Source: Morella rubra (lineage: Eukaryota; Streptophyta; Magnoliopsida; Fagales; Myricaceae). Taken from it: a stretch of 64,000 bases of DNA. A program made the translations under genes and the position numbers. Shown one piece after another: positions 22,356 to 35,059 of this stretch. Positions within the stretch are counted from its first letter, which is position 1. Each line of letters begins with the position of its first letter. Below the pieces are notes generated by a model. It did not search any database. It was not told the DNA's origin and saw only the letters and a program-made list of their open reading frames with translations. Location: assembly GCA_003952965.2 (NCBI GenBank), contig RXIC02000463.1, positions 1 through 64,000 of the forward strand, read 5' to 3'.

Positions 22356-25300
22356 ATGAGCAGCAATCAAGAAATCACAGCTCCGCTCAGTAAGATTCCA
22401 TTCATCTCTCATTCCTTGTGTCAATTTGATATTTTCTCAGTTTTCTCGTTCTCTAACCACTGCTCCAAGCACTAGGCTAAGCGCCAACTCTTCCACTTGT
22501 GCACAGTTCAGGAGAAGCAAGCTTACCAAGCTCAAGCCTCCGCTTCGGGATTTCCAGATGACCCCTCCGGCGTCGAGAACTCTCCAATCGAGCAAGTCGC
22601 TATCACTGTTCCGGTCACCGATGACCCCTCGCTTTCCACGTTCACGTTCCGGACGTTGGTTCTCGGAACTCTTGCCTGCGTCCTCCTCTCCTTCCTCAAC
22701 CAGTTCTTCTGGTACCGCAGAGAGCCTCTCTCAATCACATCGATCTCCGCTCAGATCGCTGTGGTCCCGCTCGGCCATCTCATGGCCTCGACTATCACAG
22801 ACCGGGTTTTCTTCAAGGGCCAACGCTGGGAGTTCACGCTGAACCCTGGTCCGTTCAACGTGAAGGAGCATGTGCTGATCACAATCTTCGCCAACTCCGG
22901 GGCGGGCAACGTCTACGCGATTCACATCGTTAGTGCTGTCAAGCTTTTCTATAAAAGGAGCATGACATTCGCGGTGGCGTTGCTTGTCGTTATAACGACG
23001 CAGGTGTTGGGGTTCGGGTGGGCGGGGCTGTTCCGGCGGTACTTAGTGGAGCCCGCTGCCATGTGGTGGCCCCAAAATCTCGTCCAAGTCTCGCTATTCG
23101 GGTATGCTTCTGATCGTTCGATCAAGTCTCATATGCCTTATCCAACGGTACCCACATATCCATAGAATCCCGGTGACCGGGTCCATATGTGTTGGTCAAA
23201 GTTTATGTAAGAAAGTGCAAAATCTACCTAATTATAACGATAACCGATTATCTAAAACCTTACAATTTCACTACTATAACGCTGATTAAATGACATCCCA
23301 TTAGATTCTTTCAGAATCAAAGCGGTATCTAAGATTCCGCAAAGGTTAGATTCCGTGAAGGATTCCATTAGATTCTGTTGAAATCACCATCGTGTACTTC
23401 TCAGCTACGGTAAATCCAGCAGTCATTGACTCATTGGTTTGGTAAATTGGGCAAGAGACCTGAGCCCCGTTTTCCATTAATTGGGCCTTGGCCTGCTGAC
23501 AGTGCGGTTCATGTCCACGTAGACTAAGTCATGTCAATTATTATCATTTGTAATTTTCTATCCGAATTGTATGGTACAATTAAGAGAGATATATACACAG
23601 AAGGATACTAATTCATCAAAAATATATGCATGAGCTCATGAATTTTAGTTTGGCATGGAAAGGTTGCGATTTTACAAAGCTCGAGGCAATCAACAATGTT
23701 TGAGGGGATTTCTCATTTCTAGCTTCTAAAATATCATCAAACGTGGTTTACAAACATTGATACATTTCTAGTTTGAGGGCTTAACGCGATGAAATTCGTA
23801 ATTTTAACCGCTAAATGACATTTGGATTATGGTTAGGAAACTAGAAATAATTATTTTCGGATGTTTTAACTACTGGCTACTATCACTGCTAATGTCGTTG
23901 TCGTTTTTTTGTTAGATTTTGTTTCTGTAGCAGTCAATGATGTTATCTTCTCTTTTGTGTTGTGAATTCGCAGGGCATTACATGAGAAAGAGAAGAGGCC
24001 CAAGGGTGGTTTAACACGGAACCAGTTCTTCCTCATCGCCTTCATTTGCAGCTTTGCTTACTATGTCCTTCCGGGGTACCTGTTCTCCATGTTAACGTCC
24101 ATTTCCTGGATTTGCTGGTTATTCCCTACTTCCATCCTTGCCCAACAGCTAGGTTCAGGCCTCCATGGCCTTGGAGTTGGTGCTTTTGGTTTTGACTGGT
24201 CTACTATATCCTCTTACCTTGGAAGCCCACTCGCCAGTCCGTGGTTTGCTACTGCCAACATTGCCGCTGGTTTTATTCTTGTCATGTATGTCATTACCCC
24301 TATAGCTTATTGGCTCAACATCTACAACGCCAAGACATTTCCCATATTCTCAGATGGACTATTCACTTCTACCGGACAAAGCTACAATATCTCAGCTATA
24401 ATAGACGCGAACTTTAGCCTTAACATTGATGCCTATGAGCAGAAAGGCCCTCTCCATCTCAGCACTTTCTTTGCCATTTACTATGGTATCAATTTCGCCT
24501 GCCTTTCTGCCACGGTTGTTCACGTGTTCCTATTCCATGGAAGGTAAACAAAACTTCTCTGATTGACTGGTTTTGGCTGATATCTGCCAGGCATTTTTCC
24601 TTCTTGTTCAATTGGTGTCACTTAGTTGCCCATCAAACGTGATTGATAGTTGATGCTCACATATCCTAAGGCTTGCACCAACTAGAGACTTTTACTCTTT
24701 CACTGAAGTCTGACACTTATAGGAAATGCTTTGGGGTGTCTCTGTAACATCATAGGAAATCCAGAACTCACAGGGACTCAACTAGGTAATTTCATGCACA
24801 TAAAGTTAGTGAAGGTTATAGCATTATGCTAGGGCACTTGGCTATGGATGCGGTTGAACATGTGTGTGCAATATGGCCCTCAAATTGTTCTATTGCCAGT
24901 CATCACTTACATGCATTAGGAATCAGCTCATAATTATCAAGAGAAATTGCATAAGTATGTCACATTATTCACCTTCGAGTATGAACTACAGCCCTCACTA
25001 AAATTAAATTGGAAATTTTCTGCTTGAAACTCAAATTGCCTTTAATTTTGCATTGTGATTGCAACTAAAGAGTGAAAGGGTGAATTAGCTCATACATTGT
25101 CCTTCATTAAGTAAGTAGCAATCATATTTCCATGGTGTAGGGAAATGTGGCAGCTAAGCAAGTCTGCCCTCCAAGAGAAGAAGATGGACGTGCACACAAA
25201 GCTCATGAGAAAGTATAAGCAAGTTCCTCAATGGTGGTTCATGTGCATCCTTTCAGTTAACATTGTGGTTACTATATTTACTTGCCAGTACTACAACAAT

Positions 25301-26631
25301 GAACTCCAATTGCCATGGTGGGGTGTCTTGCTAGCATGCTGTCTTGCCTTGTTTTTCACTCTTCCTGTTGGAGTCATCACTGCAACAACAAATCAAGTAC
25401 GTCTCTACACTATTTTCACAAAATTCTGCATTTACTTCAAACAACATAAAGCTAAACTCTGTTGCAACCGTATTTCAAATCTAAGCCACTTGTTGTGCTT
25501 TTATCTTCCTATCGTTTGCTATAATAAAGTCTAGATGAAGTTCATGGAAAGTTAAAATGGATAGAAGCTTTTTTGTTTTGGGTGAGTAGAGTCTCTATAG
25601 TCATCCTATAGTTGAATTTATGAACCTAATGCACATTGTTTTAGGGCTTGTGATCTTGAGTACTAAATCTAGTGCATGCGCTGACTAGTCTCTAACGAGC
25701 ATCTCTTTTGTTCAAACAGACGCCAGCCTTGAATGTAATCACAGAGTACCTCATTGGATATCTATATCCAGAGCATCCGGTTGCAAACATATGCTTTAAA
25801 GTGTATGGCTACATCAGTATGAAACAGGGAATCGCCTTTCTGGAAGACTTCAAGCTTGGTCATTACATGAAGATTCCTCCAAGATCAATGTTCGTGGCAC
25901 AGGTAAGGATCTTAACTTCCTCATCCAAATACAAATGCAAGAGGATTCCTTCTGCGTCTAGCCAGAAGAGCTATCTGATCCATTAATTGCTTGGAACAAT
26001 GGTTTGGTTTTTTTAGGTGGTAGGTACTGTAGTAGCAGCATTTGTGCATTTGGGAACAGCATGGTGGCTAATGGACAGCATCCCGAACATATGCGATAGG
26101 GCGTTACTTCCAGCAGGCAGCCCATGGACTTGCCCCAGTGATCATGTATTCTATGATGCATCTGTCGTCTGGGGTCTGATTGGGCCTCGAAGAATTTTTG
26201 GAGACCTTGGCCACTACTCTGCGATCAACTGGTTTTTCTTAGCTGGTGCTCTAGCGCCTCTTCTAGTTTGGCTTGCACACAAGGCTTTCCCAGACAAGCA
26301 TTGGATTAGACTTATCACCATGCCTGTGATCTTGGGTGCAACAGTCAACATGCCTCCTGCAACTGCTGTCAATTACACCAGCTGGATTCTTATTGGGTTT
26401 GTGTCGGGCTTTATTGTTTACAGATACCATCGTGACTGGTGGAGTCGCCACAACTATGTGCTATCCGGTGCACTCGATGCTGGATTAGCCTTCATGGGAG
26501 TGTTGTTGTATTTGTGTTTGGGGAGGGAGCATGTTAGCCTCAATGGGTGGGGAAGTGAGTCAGATGGATGTCCGTTGGCTTCTTGTCCTACAGCCGAAGG
26601 GATCGTAGTCAAGGGCTGTTCATTGTTCTGA
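22356..26631 (+). CDS. Oligopeptide transporter (OPT family), intact copy 2
   Basis: Six exons keep frame with GT-AG introns: 22356-22389, 22507-23101, 23974-24543, 25141-25396, 25720-25902 and 26017-26631. They total 2253 nt, or 750 aa, the usual OPT length. Exon 1 codes only [11 protein letters not shown] plus one base. The protein has a hydrophilic N-terminal tail and then many hydrophobic segments. It carries the family signatures [10 protein letters not shown] (early, after the first membrane segments) and [12 protein letters not shown] (late exon 5). OPT proteins are plasma-membrane proton-coupled carriers for small peptides, glutathione or metal chelates; by motif pattern this resembles OPT1/OPT5-type plant members rather than yellow-stripe-like ones. 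The substrate cannot be inferred. It is nearly identical to copy 1 but without the frameshift, so it is presumably the functional locus. Confidence 0.93.
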
Positions 26632-26844
26632 GAGAAAATTCTACCAAATTGTATCTTGGTCGGACAAAAAAAAACAAAAAAAAGAAAAGAAAAGAAAAGG
26701 AAATTGTATATACCTTAAAGATTATTCATTGGCGTATATATGTAAAGTACTCTGAATATACAAGGCGGTTTGAAAGAGCGTTCCTTTCCCCCTAGTTTTG
26801 AGCAACTTGAGATTGGCTTCAAAGTGCAATCTCTAGAGTTCGCT

Positions 26845-27122
26845 ATGGCTTAGTTGGTACTATCCATTAATTCACTAGTTTTAAGGTCCAGAATTCAAGT
26901 CAAGACATAAGTTGAAATTACTTGCTAAAGTAAAACCTGATTATGAGCCTAGTGGATGAGTTGAAATTGGTTGGTGGTCTTGCTAATACTATGGTAATGA
27001 ACTCGTCTAGTAGATAATAGATATGACTCAAGCCAGACCTTTTGCAGCGAGAGTGTTTCAATAGTCACGTTCAAAGAGGGTTGTTAAGCTAGTTGTCCCC
27101 TCTCCTTTTGTTTGAAAAAAGA
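26845..27122 (+). mobile_element. tRNA-derived SINE-like element, unit B copy
   Basis: Paralogue of 13165-13464, with CTATGGCTTAGTTGGTACTA as box-A-like and AGAATTCAAGTC as box-B-like motif, and a short A-rich end (gaaaaaagaaaa). Confidence 0.6.
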
Positions 27123-27350
27123 AAACCTCTAGAGTTCTGGCCCACTTGGCTCTGGGCCTGCAGCTCCCCTGGGCTTGGGCATCATCAACCATAGCAAAAC
27201 GACGTCAGCTAAACTAGTCTCAACGCAGAACGGGATATGGAATTGTTCTACGAAAGGAAAGCCGTTTGTGTTATTTGTACAACTATACTTTTTTTTTTCT
27301 AAATTATCTGTATAACTATACACTTAGTCTATACATTGACCCCTGTTTGC

Positions 27351-27768
27351 CGCGAAAGAATTACCGCTATCTCCTCCGTTGTAGAGGCGACAATAGTTGC
27401 TGTAACACATGCGTCGTCACTACTGGTTCCCCCTTTTTGCTCCATACCCTACAGAAGTTGCGCGTGCTACCGAAATAATACCCACGTTGAGCGGTATGAG
27501 CAAGAGTGCCGTATCTGTCGCCGTATCACCCATCTTTCGCATGGTGGATCGTCTAATATGGCGATACTATAGTCTATAGAGGAGCTATTGAGGCGGTTTT
27601 GGTATTCGACGCGACCTTTCTCCAAAGTAAACCAGTTAGATCCCCAGATCTCCGCACTCCCCGTAGAGTGATTAAAATGAAAAAACGACATCGGATGTTG
27701 AAACAGCCAATCTAACAAGTCCTGTCTGGCTATCCCATCCGCCATCGCATACTGCGGAGCTTGAAATC
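27351..27768. other. Spacer upstream of the calmodulin methyltransferase gene
   Basis: Sequence after the end of unit B and before the next start codon, likely including promoter and leader. A minus-strand open frame (27467-27745) starting 24 bp from the next gene's ATG has no recognisable domain. Confidence 0.4.
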
Positions 27769-30700
27769 ATGGAAGCTTCTAGAACTCCCACTAAGGCCTC
27801 GTCCCTGAGATGGCAAATCCTTCGCCAAGCCCTGCTTCGTCGCCCTCCTCCCCTTATCCCTGGTACTTCCTTGACAATCAGCTTAACTGTCAAAGTAATT
27901 GGTTAGTTATTAGTTTTTTTCCTTTGTAACGAACTTAGCGATTTGTTGGGACCAGTAGGAGAAGGAGAAGAAGAAGAAGAAGACCGACTTGAAACGGGCA
28001 TTAGGCGTGTTTCAAGAAGGGCCTCGCCTGGCTTCAACTTGATTCCGTGTCACGTAGTAGAAGAAGACGTCGCCGTTTTAGATTCGGGTTCTTTGAAGCT
28101 CTCCGGTCAAGCTAGAGAGGCTCGTGTATGCTACACGTTGCCCATTGAGGGAGCTCCCAGACTTATTCTCACGTGAGTGCTTGAATATACATTTTTCCTC
28201 GTTCATTTTCTGCTGTTCGTAAACTTTAATTTGCGGAAAGGCTGCTATGAGACTGTTGAAATTATTTGTGCTCGTCGCAAATCTTATTATTTTTGTTTTA
28301 TATAAAGGGAAGCGTTATTCCTTTAACAAATTCTGCTTTCTTAAAAATGGGCTGGTTGGATCTTTTTCATAGTTTTCCGTATAGCGTTTCTCTTTTGTTT
28401 ATATTTTTAACGAGGATTAGCATTGATGTTGGTGCATTGCTATCGTTCTCCGTCATTGAAGGTCTACTAACAATGTGTTTTTCGGTACATAAAAATGTGC
28501 ATGCTTTGGTTGTAATGTGATTCTTAATATGAGGACTTTACGCAGCCAAAGGGTAGACGAACGTGCTGTGCTTGGTGATTTTGAGATTTGCAATCTCTAC
28601 AATGTTGACAACACTGGGCTTGTTTGTAAGTTTCTCCTCGTTCTACATGTGCTTGTTCTTGGACTAGGCTTTGTGCATACGGCAGGGCTTTTTGGAAACT
28701 TGTGCTTGAGATGTATAAGTTGATTAATGATAGTATCTGTTTTTGATAAATGACGACAAAGAGGTGAGATGTATCTCTGTAATTGCTAACTTAAGCCTTA
28801 AAGACTTATTTGAGGCCAGAGTGGAATGGTTTTTTTTTTTTTTTTTTGTTCTGTCTTGTATGCATGGTATGAAAAAAAAAAAGGAAGAAAAAAAAATGTT
28901 TAGACAGGTGTTTTATGTTCTCAGGATTTAGAAAAACTGACCCAGAAGACAGATTTTCAGCCACCAGTTTGTACCTTTTTACAAAATCATAGAATGTATA
29001 AAATCAAGTGCTTGGCATCCTAAGGTGTTAAGAGCCAGCACTGTTGTGTTTGTGACATTGAAGATCCTATAGCATGTCCTTGAAGCCAGTACCCATTATG
29101 AGAAACTGATGTCTCTCTGTCATTAGTTTCACGAAATAGGTCTTGTTATTGTGTTGTTTAGTGATTTAAACAGATTGGCTAAGATCCAAATCTAGGATGA
29201 CCAATACACAGCGAGATTCACCACTGATTACCCAAATGGTTCTCTTTCTGAGTTTCCTCATTAGCCAAACGGAATAGATCATGGGAGGTAATTTCATATA
29301 TGGAGAATTGGCAGTTAGTCATGACGTGTATTGTATCCTGATAGGAGGTCTTTTATATTTCAATATGAAGGAAGAACTCTTTCGGTGTGATTCCTTGACT
29401 ATATCCTATTTTACCCACATGTGATCACGTGATGATGTGGTCTAGTGGTCTATGCTATTGTTGAGGCATAAGTTGCAGAATCTTTAAAATGTTGTACTTG
29501 AAGAAAGTCAGAAAGTGCAAAGAAGGATTGAAGTTATGAGTTCATAAAGGAAAAGGGTTTCTCTTCTTGTTTACCTACTAGTTATGATGGTCAATGTCTG
29601 TAGTGATACTTAGATAAGATTCCTGAATAGCCCTTATTTTGTTTTTGAAGCAACATATCATAGTAGGTTAAACTCAACTTTATGCTATCCAGTGTTCATC
29701 TCAAACCAGCACGAGGAAGCTGTTTTCCTGTCAATTAGGTTTAGCTCTCCCTTTTTGCAATCCCATATACCTAGGCTAACTTCCTGTGAACTTCTTGTTC
29801 TTCCCTTTCATTTTAAATTCTCTAAGGAAGCTGATTGACCTTATCACATGCACTATCTTTGATTGGTGTCAGAGTGAAAAGCTCATTTTTTTTTTTATCA
29901 TTTTGGTTTGAGACAGTGCCAGGAAACTGCCAAATTTTGGACAAGTTACGGAAGATAAGCACCTATTAGAAGAAACAAAAAATTTACTCTTGAGAAATAT
30001 TGGTGCAGGAGAGTTTTTCAAGGGATGAAATTATTTTCAAGAGAAATGGGAACAAAGGATGCATGAATCTTCACCTTGAAAACTTTCCTCACTTTTGTTC
30101 TTCAGTCTTTCTAGCTGTGTTTAATGCCATAATTGGTGTTTGTTGTGCTACCAATTTGTTTTGGTTGCATAATAATATCCACTGACATGGTCATTGTCTT
30201 TATAATTATTATAATTGTTAATTTTTCTCAATTTGTACTTATAGCATTGGCATTTTGTTGTGCAGGTCATTGGCCTTCAGAAGACGTCCTTGCTTATTTT
30301 TGCCTGTCGCATGCAGATATGTTCAGGTTGGTAAAATGATATTGCGTTCTTTTAGCTTTCCCAAGTAATGTGACATTTCTGTATCAAATATTATGTATGC
30401 GATTCGATAGTTCATAAACATTTTCTATTGGTTGCTTGCACTTATTTTGAACGTTTTACTGTATTTGTTCTTTCAAACGTATCTTCATTTTCCCTCATTT
30501 TTCCAGGTATAAAAGAGTTATTGAGCTTGGATCAGGTTATGGCTTAGCTGGTTTAGTTATTGCAGCCATCACTGAGGCGTCAGAAGTTGTAATATCTGAT
30601 GGAAATCCTCAAGTCGTTGATTGTATCCTTTATTTGTTTATTTTTGTTGGTGATGGGAGTACACCCAACAAGTCATGCTACTTGTTAATCAGTGAACGAA

Positions 30701-32320
30701 AATCTATGATTATGGGTATATTCATGTAATTGTTGTCTATATCTCGAGAATTTGTTTTAAGACATCTGTTTCAACTTATTGGTGGAGCGATTATATAAAT
30801 TGCTAGGGCAAATAGGATGATTAGGCAAAGAACTTGGTAAGACACATGGGTGGGTTCTTGTCCTACACAAAATGGGAAGTTGCAATGGTGGTATGAGACT
30901 AAAACTTCCTGTGAGGCATTGTGACTTTCTTGTGTCTGCTTGAGAGGATTATTTGAGGAGAATCATGAATGCCTATTTCCTGGATGCAAAACTACTAAGC
31001 TTTAAGTTGTTTGGGCCTAATTTTAAGTGCTGGCGTGGAAAAGGGGGAGGCCTGCTCCATAGTTGCGGATAATGGTGGGCATGGGCTGTCTCAACCAAGC
31101 ACTACTTCCTGCCCAATTTATACTATACATTTGTTGGTGTTTTGTCAATTCTTTTTTTAAAATTTTCTCTAATGTTTTATGTAATTGTAGTCATGTTATA
31201 AATTTGTGGTGATACCATCGTTTCCTCTTTTTCCTTTTTGAAAAAAAGATGTTTTCTCATCTTCTCAAATTGTTAACATGTGTTACAGAGCACAATTTGT
31301 AGCGAGAAACTATCCTGTCCCTCTTCCTCCTTTTCTCCTATCTTGATTTCATCAGGATTCAGATTGGGCGTTCCTTGACATCCAGATATTCAGCATAACA
31401 TAGATGCCAATTCTGGAGCATTTGGTGCTACAAGAGTTAACTCTATGAACTTGCATTGGGATCAAGAGGAAATATCAAATATATCTAATGCGTTTGATGT
31501 CATTATCGCAAGTGACTGGTAAGTATACTCTTTCTAAAGTATTTATTTGAATATGATTTGGATCCTTTCTTAGTTCCACAATCATTTAAGAGAACTAGGA
31601 GAATCGTCATATGTTGATGAGGTGATTTTTCATTTTAATCACTACAAAGCGTGTTCCAAGTGCTTTCTGATGTCCAGTGATGGATGCAAGGGGTTTGAAT
31701 TTCTGATGCTGAGTGGTCATTTGTGGGTCCAAGTTTTGAGAGTACATGACACGCTACTGCCTCACACCTATCTGGCAGATGCGTCATTCCTTGCTACTCT
31801 TTTGACTTTTATAATTGAGTTTGTGAAGTGATTGGTGGAGGAAAACTTTTTGGTTGCTTACGTCCTCTCATGACCTGGAAATGTCTAGATAGCCAAAATT
31901 TCTACATTCATCGACAAAAGTGGCCCTTGTACGTAATGCATGAACACTTATACACATGCAACCACATGCTGAAGAGCTTTTCTCATTTCTTTTCAAGTTT
32001 ATCTACTTTTGTATTATTTACTTTAGTGCCATTTTGACAGCACTTTCTTTAAGGAATTCCACTATGGCCTTGCTCGACTCATCAAGCTTTTGCTGAAGAA
32101 AACAGGGTCCTCTGAAGCTATATTCTTCAGTCCTAAAAGGGGCAATTCATTGGACAAGTTTCTTGAGACAATTAAACAAAGTGGCCTGTGTTTCACCGTG
32201 ACAGAGAACTATGATGCAGAAGTTTGGAAGCGTCATCAAGCCTTCATGCATGGCACAGACTCCTGGCCCGGTTACGAGAAGGATCATTGCTATCCATTAA
32301 TGATCGGAATTACAATGTGA
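27769..32320 (+). CDS. CAMKMT: Calmodulin-lysine N-methyltransferase
   Basis: Seven exons keep frame: 27769-27862, 27956-28172 (or start 27959), 28546-28625, 30266-30326, 30507-30622, 31386-31518 and 32041-32320. They give about 326 aa. The N terminus reads SSLRWQILRQALLRR. A segment with GFNLIP follows. The class I SAM-binding motif VIELGSGYGLAGL lies near residue 155, and FDVIIASDC near residue 230 is the family-16 (FAM86/METTL21/CaM KMT) post-motif. The C-terminal part has SPKRGNSLDKF and ends in PLMIGITM. In plants this enzyme trimethylates a lysine of calmodulin (Lys115 numbering in animals and plants) in the cytosol. Introns 3 (28626-30265) and 5 are long and hold no other gene. The exon 1-2 junction is the least certain part. 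Confidence 0.88.
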
Positions 32321-34245
32321 ACTTTTGGAAGCCATTTTCCTTGCTCCCAAACATTACAGTATGCTAAGATCTTGGCCAACATTTTCCCCTGTTGGTTGAC
32401 CCAACTGCTGGCCATAGATTTTGTTTGTATCATCCCCACCATGCGGGAAATTTCCTATGTACAGACGCCTGCCAAATACACCATTTTTGCCGACTACATT
32501 TTGTGTGGTCCCATTTATTGCTTCCGCTGCACATACCTCACCAGTGCATTATCTAGGTCCTCACTGATTTGTGGTTTGCCAATTAGAAAGGAAAGCATAC
32601 GGATACTGTTATTAATTGATCTAATTCATTAGTGATGTTATTTTCTACATAATATGGTTGAGTGCCCTCACTTTTGACAGAAGAAGATTCCTTATCTTCA
32701 TACAGGCATCAAAGTTAGAGATCAAAAGCTTTTAGATATGGCTGTCCACGAGTGAACAAAGCCCTCCACCTAAAGATGATGTACGACAAAGTCAAAAGCT
32801 CTCAGATACTCTGTGGAGCAATTAAATAGAATTTATTGCAAGGTGAAAGATTTGCTGTTAGCTTTTATGTATGCTGCTCCAAGGAACATGTCTTGTCTAC
32901 GGTGTGAAAATATGAATAGGGCCTTGGCTTGGAATCTTTGCCATTACGGAAATGAACATTTCCTTGCATTCAGTTTATTGCATTTGTGGGTTTTGGCCTT
33001 ACCACTCGTTATATGCAGAAGAAAACAGAGAAATGACAATATGAATAATGAGTTAATGTTACTATACAGTAGAAGAGCATGAAGACTTCCTTTCCCTTCA
33101 TGCGTTTTAGACCGACCAAGTTCTACATATTCCAAACTCGACAAGATTGTTTTATCTAGGATTTTTATCTTCCCCTGTTGCCTGAAAACCAAATCCAAAG
33201 TTAAAACATATGATTACTGGCTTCCACTATATCCCACAGCACCGGAGGATGTTCGGTAATATGGGAAGAGGTTAAGATTTCCTTTTGGTAGTTATCAGAT
33301 GCATTCAAGAATATCAAAACTCAGAGGCCCGAAATGAACTATTTTTGTGGTTTTAGGTTCATTAGTCGGATTTCATTTCTATTTGCCCTTTTGTTCTTAT
33401 AGTTTTGTTTGCTTTTGTGCCTTTTTGAGTCCTTTTTTGTTCTCCTCTTATCTTTGGGACTTTTGGATATGAAATCCCTTTGGGTCACACATATTCTCTT
33501 CACATTATCTTATTTTCGCTACATCTCATTAGAGCCGATGGTGGGTAACTCCACATGGCCTTTTTGAAACGTTGAAAAAAAGTGGGAATTGCAAAGCACC
33601 AATGGACCGCAGTCGTCTTCTTATCTTGAAGAAAAAAGCAGTTCTGTTTCTTTCTTTGTTGTATTGCTTGTACTGTGGAGCTTGCCCCCACACAAGTTGG
33701 GGAAGAATCACATCACTCATCGGCATTTTTAGGGCAGCAATTTGGATCATAACCTATCTTGGCTCGTTTACTTTTGTTTGCTTCTCTAATAACGACGATG
33801 TTTTACCTCCTCCTACCTAAGACCATCTGACCATGCAAGAACTTCCTGACATTTACATCTACACGTGTGTTTTCTGCTTTGTCCACTGTGATTTCCCACC
33901 ACCCCTTTAAGCTTTCTTTGAGTTCACCGACAAGAGCCAAGCAGGATTTTCTGATTGCAAAAGGAGCAGCATCTCTTTTATAATTTGTTCGCTAGGTAAG
34001 ATATCAAAGGACAGAATTGGTTGAAACTTGAAGGTCACAATTGGCTTCAGATAAGAAGCACCCCCTATCTTCCTTTTTTGGTGGTAGAAAACTTGCAGAC
34101 ATAAATATCGAGGTCGATCATCTCGTAGTTGATATGAGAAATAGAACCGGGAAAAGGATGATATATGAATGTTCATGGAGGAGGGGATGGATGAGATGAA
34201 GATGATATCTGTTAAGGTTAATGGAAGTACCCATTTTATTAGAAG
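32321..34245. other. Gene-free stretch after CAMKMT
   Basis: Holds the presumed 3' UTR of the methyltransferase gene and AT-rich spacer. Open frames of 60-90 codons on both strands show no domain, start context or codon pattern I recognise. Confidence 0.4.
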
Positions 34246-34619
34246 GCAAAATACACTTTTTACTCACAAATTACCATAAATTTCGCACTTTGCACCAAAC
34301 TACCACTTTCGAGACATTGTACCTTCTATCAAATTTTTAAACACTTTACACCCTCCAACTACTAATGTTAGACACTTTGCGCCATTCATTTGCACCATTC
34401 ATCCGATAATAGTACCCTTAAGAATTTAATGAATTTACAATAATATCTTCAATATGTGTAAAGTAGGTTAAGGATATTATCGTCATTTATATTTAACAAT
34501 TTGACAGATGGTGCAGAGTGTCTAAGATTAATAGTTAAAGAGTTAAATATCTTGAAAGTGGTAGCTTAAGATGTAAAGTGCAAAAATCATAGTAATTTGA
34601 GAATGAAAAATGTATTTAC
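34246..34619. mobile_element. Fold-back MITE, family copy 2
   Basis: Begins CAAAATACACTTTTTACTCA and ends in the inverse GAATGAAAAATGTATTTAC, with internal TTTGCACC and inverted GGTGCAGAG motifs. It shares family structure with the element at 16750-17127. Confidence 0.7.
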
Positions 34620-34639
34620 TTCTAGATTATACCAACTTA

Positions 34640-35040
34640 TACTAGACTTCTTTTCTTTTTCTTTTTGCTGAATAAAGACTTATCTCGTTATAGAAAACAA
34701 AAGCTCGTTATAGAAAACAAAAGCTATCGCGCATATCACACTCAGACATGCTTAGATAAACAAGAAGACGATCACACTCAGACATGCTTAGATAAACAAG
34801 AAGACGAAAAGAAACCAACACAATCCGAACTAGCAGCCATTGTGCAAGCTTATGGGCAAAGACATTGCATTGCCTAGAAACCCAAGCTATCCTCCACTCC
34901 TTAAAATCAGCAAGTCCGCAGCGAATCTTCTCCACCAAATAAGCAATAGGCCAACTCGGATTGCCATTCTCCAAGACCTCTTTGCAAAGCACAAGAGAGT
35001 CGAATTCAAACTCCACCTTCGCCCACTTCGATAGACTTCA
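34640..35040 (-). mobile_element. LINE 3' remnant with RNase H-like domain
   Basis: On the minus strand the frame 35016-34708 reads VEKIRCGLADFKEWRIAWVS followed by RQCNVFAHKLAQW, preceded by MEFEFDSLVLCKEVLENG. The E-x-DS-x3-C and R-x-CN-x2-AH-x-LA blocks are the end of the RNase H-like (RVT_3) domain of plant LINEs. Its 3' side runs into a pyrimidine-rich stretch (poly(A) on the minus strand) near 34650-34668. It is a truncated insertion. Confidence 0.75.
34684..34809 (+). repeat. Two adjacent short tandem duplications
   Basis: A 20-bp unit (TCGTTATAGAAAACAAAAGC) occurs twice at about 34685-34725, and a 36-bp unit beginning CACACTCAGACATGCTTAGA occurs twice at 34738-34809. Both lie in the 3' part of the LINE remnant. 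Confidence 0.85.
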
Positions 35041-35059
35041 AGAGCTGTCTTCACACGAA

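Larger units (their letters stand above)
13704..27350 (+). repeat. Segmental duplication, unit B
   Basis: Second copy of the NSUN-3'/OPT segment. Coding parts of OPT are near-identical to unit A, while the spacer is enlarged by several insertions (about 14670-15360, 15525-16325, 16602-18688, 18925-20165 and 20735-21985). Unit A supplies the approximate empty site for each. Confidence 0.85.

Noticed and set aside
27467-27745. Divergent minus-strand frame starting MADGIARQDLLDWL beside the CAMKMT start
   Set aside because: Looked like a head-to-head gene, but no family is recognised and it overlaps the expected CAMKMT promoter and leader; it could not be supported.
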